Both the position numbers and the translations under genes were made by a program. From Methyloprofundus sp. (GTDB taxonomy: Bacteria; Pseudomonadota; Gammaproteobacteria; Methylococcales; Methylomonadaceae), in contig DAOVWV010000079.1 in the NCBI GenBank assembly GCA_030636485.1, forward strand, positions 1 to 7,281: 7,281 bases of DNA, in the 5' to 3' direction. Under the pieces are notes generated by a model, which did no database searches, was not told the origin of the DNA, and saw only the letters and a program-made list of their open reading frames with translations. Below, piece by piece: positions 5,187 to 7,281 of this stretch. The first letter of the stretch is position 1. Each line of letters begins with the position of its first letter.

Positions 5187-6938
5187 ATGTCAAATACTAC
5201 ACAACCGTCACCGTTTTCAAAGATGAGCTTTCCATTAAATGTCTATGCCCAGGCACTCTTACTAGAGGAAGGACAGGCGGAATATTTACATTATGGCTTA
5301 TTCAAAGATGAAACAACCACTGTCAATGATGCTCAACGCCATTCTACCGAACTGATATTGCAACAACTCCCCCCACCCCCTTGCCGAATACTGGAAGTGG
5401 GAACAGGTCTGGGTACAACGCTTAAATTACTCACAGAAATGGGTTATCAGGTTCAAGGTATCACCCCTGATTTTGAACAAATTGCATATATTCAGACACA
5501 ATGGAACAACAACGCACCTGTAAGCTGCCTGCGCCTGGAAGACTTCAATGCAGAGCCAAATAGTTTTGATGTTATTTTATTGCAAGAGTCAGCACAATAT
5601 ATAGATCCTTTACTTATTTTTAATAAAGCCTTAGACTTTTTAACGGATTCTGGCTCATTAATCATACTTGATGAATTTTCTTTAATTCAAAAAGGAACAC
5701 AGCTCAATAGCCTACACTTTCTTAATGATATACTTGATTTGGCAAAGCGTTTTAACTTTAAGCTACAGCATCAAATTGATTTATCCAAACTAGCCCCCCC
5801 TACCCTGGACTACCTTTTAAGAACGATTCAAAAACACCAGCAGCAATTAATAAATGACTTGCAGCTACCCGCCGAGCAGCTGGATCAGTTAAATAATTCA
5901 AATAGTGTTTATAAGGAAAAATACACCACAGGGCAATATGGCTATGCTTTGTTACATTTTACTAAAAACAATTTCCCTAAGTGGCGCATACAGCATTTTA
6001 ATAGGCAGCACTTTAGTCAACTGCAAACCCTATTCAAAGAATCGTTTAATCAGCCTTTATCTGCTGATTTTTGGCAGTGGAAATACGCATCAGAACAGGC
6101 TGCTGAACTTTGTATCTGGGAGGACAGTGCATTAGCAGGGCATTATGGCGGGATTCCCCGGGATATACTTTATTTTTCTGCCGCTCAAAAAGCCATCCAG
6201 ATTGGCGATGTTATGGTACACCCTCTACAGCGTGGCATATTGACGAGATCCGGGGCTTTTTTCCGTATGGCAGCCACGTTTTTAGAGCGTTATATTGGTT
6301 ATGGAAAACCTTTTTTACTGGGATTTGGCTTTCCTAATGAACGGGCAATGAAAGTGGCTGAGCATTTAGGCTTATATACAGAGATAGGAAACATGACTGA
6401 AATATCCTGGCCTGTTTCTAGTTCACGCCCCAGGTTAGTTTCTTGCCTACGAGTTATTAATAAACATAACTGTCATCATTTTAGCGGAACGGTTGATTTA
6501 TTATGGCAGGCAATGACCCAGGATCTCCAGCAGAGCATCGTTGGTGTACGTGACTATGCTTATTTGCACCACCGTTATCTACAGCACCCCAATCAATCAT
6601 ATCAGATTTTTGTCGTTAAGCATCGTATCAGCCATAAACCTTACGGCGTTGTTATCCTGGACATCAAAGAACAGCGTTGTGATATCATTGATATTATTTC
6701 ACCGCTCAAAAATATTTCTACGCTCATTGTTCATGCCAAACGCTTTGCGGCGCTCAATCATTGCGAGCAATTATTCTGCCAAATTACTGACAATTTTTCT
6801 GCTTGTTTTCAAGATGAGCATTCTTTCACAGCAGCAATGGATATCCGAATTCCTTGCAATACATGGACCGCAGGCCCTCAGCCCGAATCATTAAAAAATC
6901 AATGGTGGTTAATGGCCGGCGATATGGATTTTAGGTAG
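5187..6938 (+). CDS. Fusion of SAM-dependent methyltransferase and GNAT-like acyltransferase
   Basis: This 583-residue soluble protein appears to have two enzymatic halves. Residues about 15-262 are a class I methyltransferase: motif I I-L-E-V-G-T-G-L-G (68-76) for SAM binding, an acidic strand end near Asp95, and F-D-V-I-L-L-Q-E-S (127-135) as motif IV. Residues about 266-410 look like a GNAT acyltransferase of the type found in surface-glycan loci: F-W-Q-W-K-Y (295-300), an A-G-H-Y-G-G strand (317-322), and D-V-M-V-H-P-L-Q-R-G-I-L-T-R-S-G (341-356) as the acyl-CoA loop, followed by F-P-N-E-R-A (382-387). Residues about 440-545 (R-Y-L-Q-H-P, then Y-G-V-V-I-L-D) may be a second, degenerate GNAT-like fold. 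The likely substrate is an amino sugar or the end of a glycan exported by the preceding Wzm/Wzt. No Shine-Dalgarno sequence precedes ATG 5187; a second in-frame ATG at 5223 also lacks one. A C7 run at 5794-5800 lies inside the methyltransferase part. Confidence 0.82.
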   Translation: MSNTTQPSPFSKMSFPLNVYAQALLLEEGQAEYLHYGLFKDETTTVNDAQRHSTELILQQLPPPPCRILEVGTGLGTTLKLLTEMGYQVQGITPDFEQIAYIQTQWNNNAPVSCLRLEDFNAEPNSFDVILLQESAQYIDPLLIFNKALDFLTDSGSLIILDEFSLIQKGTQLNSLHFLNDILDLAKRFNFKLQHQIDLSKLAPPTLDYLLRTIQKHQQQLINDLQLPAEQLDQLNNSNSVYKEKYTTGQYGYALLHFTKNNFPKWRIQHFNRQHFSQLQTLFKESFNQPLSADFWQWKYASEQAAELCIWEDSALAGHYGGIPRDILYFSAAQKAIQIGDVMVHPLQRGILTRSGAFFRMAATFLERYIGYGKPFLLGFGFPNERAMKVAEHLGLYTEIGNMTEISWPVSSSRPRLVSCLRVINKHNCHHFSGTVDLLWQAMTQDLQQSIVGVRDYAYLHHRYLQHPNQSYQIFVVKHRISHKPYGVVILDIKEQRCDIIDIISPLKNISTLIVHAKRFAALNHCEQLFCQITDNFSACFQDEHSFTAAMDIRIPCNTWTAGPQPESLKNQWWLMAGDMDFR

Positions 6939-6957
6939 CAGCCATTTATACTTTATT

Positions 6958-7281
6958 ATGACACTTATCAATGAATCCTTTTACCTTCCTTCATCAATAG
7001 CCGAACTCCCCGAAGGCCCATGGCTAGTATTAGCACCTCATCCTGATGATGAAGCATTTGGCATGGGAGGAAGCCTCTTGTTAGCACTGGCGGCAAAAAT
7101 AGATGTGGATGTTATTTTTTTAACTGATGGCCGTGCAGCTGACCTTAACGACCCCGAGCTTGCTGAAAAGCGCGAAAGGGAAGCAAAAATAGCCTGCCAG
7201 CAATTAGGCATCCGTCATATTTTGTTTTGGCGTGAAATTGATCGGGAATTAAACATATCTCCACAGCTGATTAATCGCCTA
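6958..7281 (+). CDS. PIG-L/LmbE-type deacetylase, N-terminal part (runs off window)
   Basis: An open frame from ATG 6958 runs to the window edge, giving 108 residues with no stop. The motif V-L-A-P-H-P-D-D-E-A-F-G-M-G-G (24-38) is diagnostic of PIG-L/LmbE de-N-acetylases. By analogy with MshB, His28 and Asp31 should bind zinc and Asp30 act as the base; the remaining zinc-binding His would lie outside the window. T-D-G-R (56-59) and E-K-R-E-R-E-A-K-I-A-C-Q-Q-L-G-I (70-85) also match the family. These enzymes remove acetyl groups from N-acetyl amino sugars, and members in glycan clusters are thought to deacetylate sugar residues. The gene starts 19 bases after the fusion gene and is probably in the same operon. 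There is no clear Shine-Dalgarno sequence; AGG at 6933-6935 is too far. Substrate unknown. Confidence 0.85.
   Translation, partial: MTLINESFYLPSSIAELPEGPWLVLAPHPDDEAFGMGGSLLLALAAKIDVDVIFLTDGRAADLNDPELAEKREREAKIACQQLGIRHILFWREIDRELNISPQLINRL

Noticed and set aside
5905..6894. Three other-frame + strand frames inside the methyltransferase-acyltransferase gene
   Set aside because: All lie wholly or mostly within the fusion gene, whose own frame carries recognisable motifs throughout.

Overview
This 7.3 kb window comes from a bacterium. Everything that can be read as a gene lies on the + strand. DNA composition is moderately AT-rich (about 40% G+C by eye). The gene content (type IV minor pilins, a Wzm/Wzt glycan exporter, a DUF3144-like small protein, a PIG-L deacetylase) fits a Gram-negative gammaproteobacterium. 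A methanotroph-type lineage (Methylococcales) is my best guess, but that rests on general resemblance only.

Left part (1-2204) is the end of a type IV pilus minor-pilin locus. It begins inside a gene whose 5' end lies outside the window. That gene encodes a probable exported, beta-rich protein with a Cys/His-rich C-terminal motif. It is followed by a FimT/GspH-type minor pilin (1108-1629) and a PilE-type pilin (1728-2204). Two hairpin-forming inverted repeats sit in the gaps between these genes. The PilE-type protein is the most unusual single protein here. It has no cysteines, carries Ala instead of Gly before the processing site, and ends in a 12-residue loop that matches the EF-hand calcium-binding consensus.

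Middle part (2205-3141) is mostly non-coding. It contains one small gene (2650-2910, DUF3144-like) flanked by imperfect copies of a TATACTTCGCGC-type repeat. One of these forms a strong terminator-like hairpin (2948-2985). A 16-base palindrome precedes the small gene.

Right part (3142-7281, continuing beyond the window) is the start of a surface-polysaccharide cluster. An ABC-2 permease (Wzm type) overlaps the gene for its ATPase (Wzt type, with a C-terminal glycan-recognition-like domain). Next comes a 583-residue fusion of a SAM-dependent methyltransferase with a GNAT-like acyltransferase, then the 5' part of a PIG-L/LmbE-type deacetylase. The likely logic is that a glycan built on a lipid carrier is modified by the deacetylase, acyltransferase and methyltransferase and exported through Wzm/Wzt, with the Wzt C-terminal domain possibly reading the modified end. 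Three of the four starts in this cluster lack a visible Shine-Dalgarno sequence, unlike the pilin genes.
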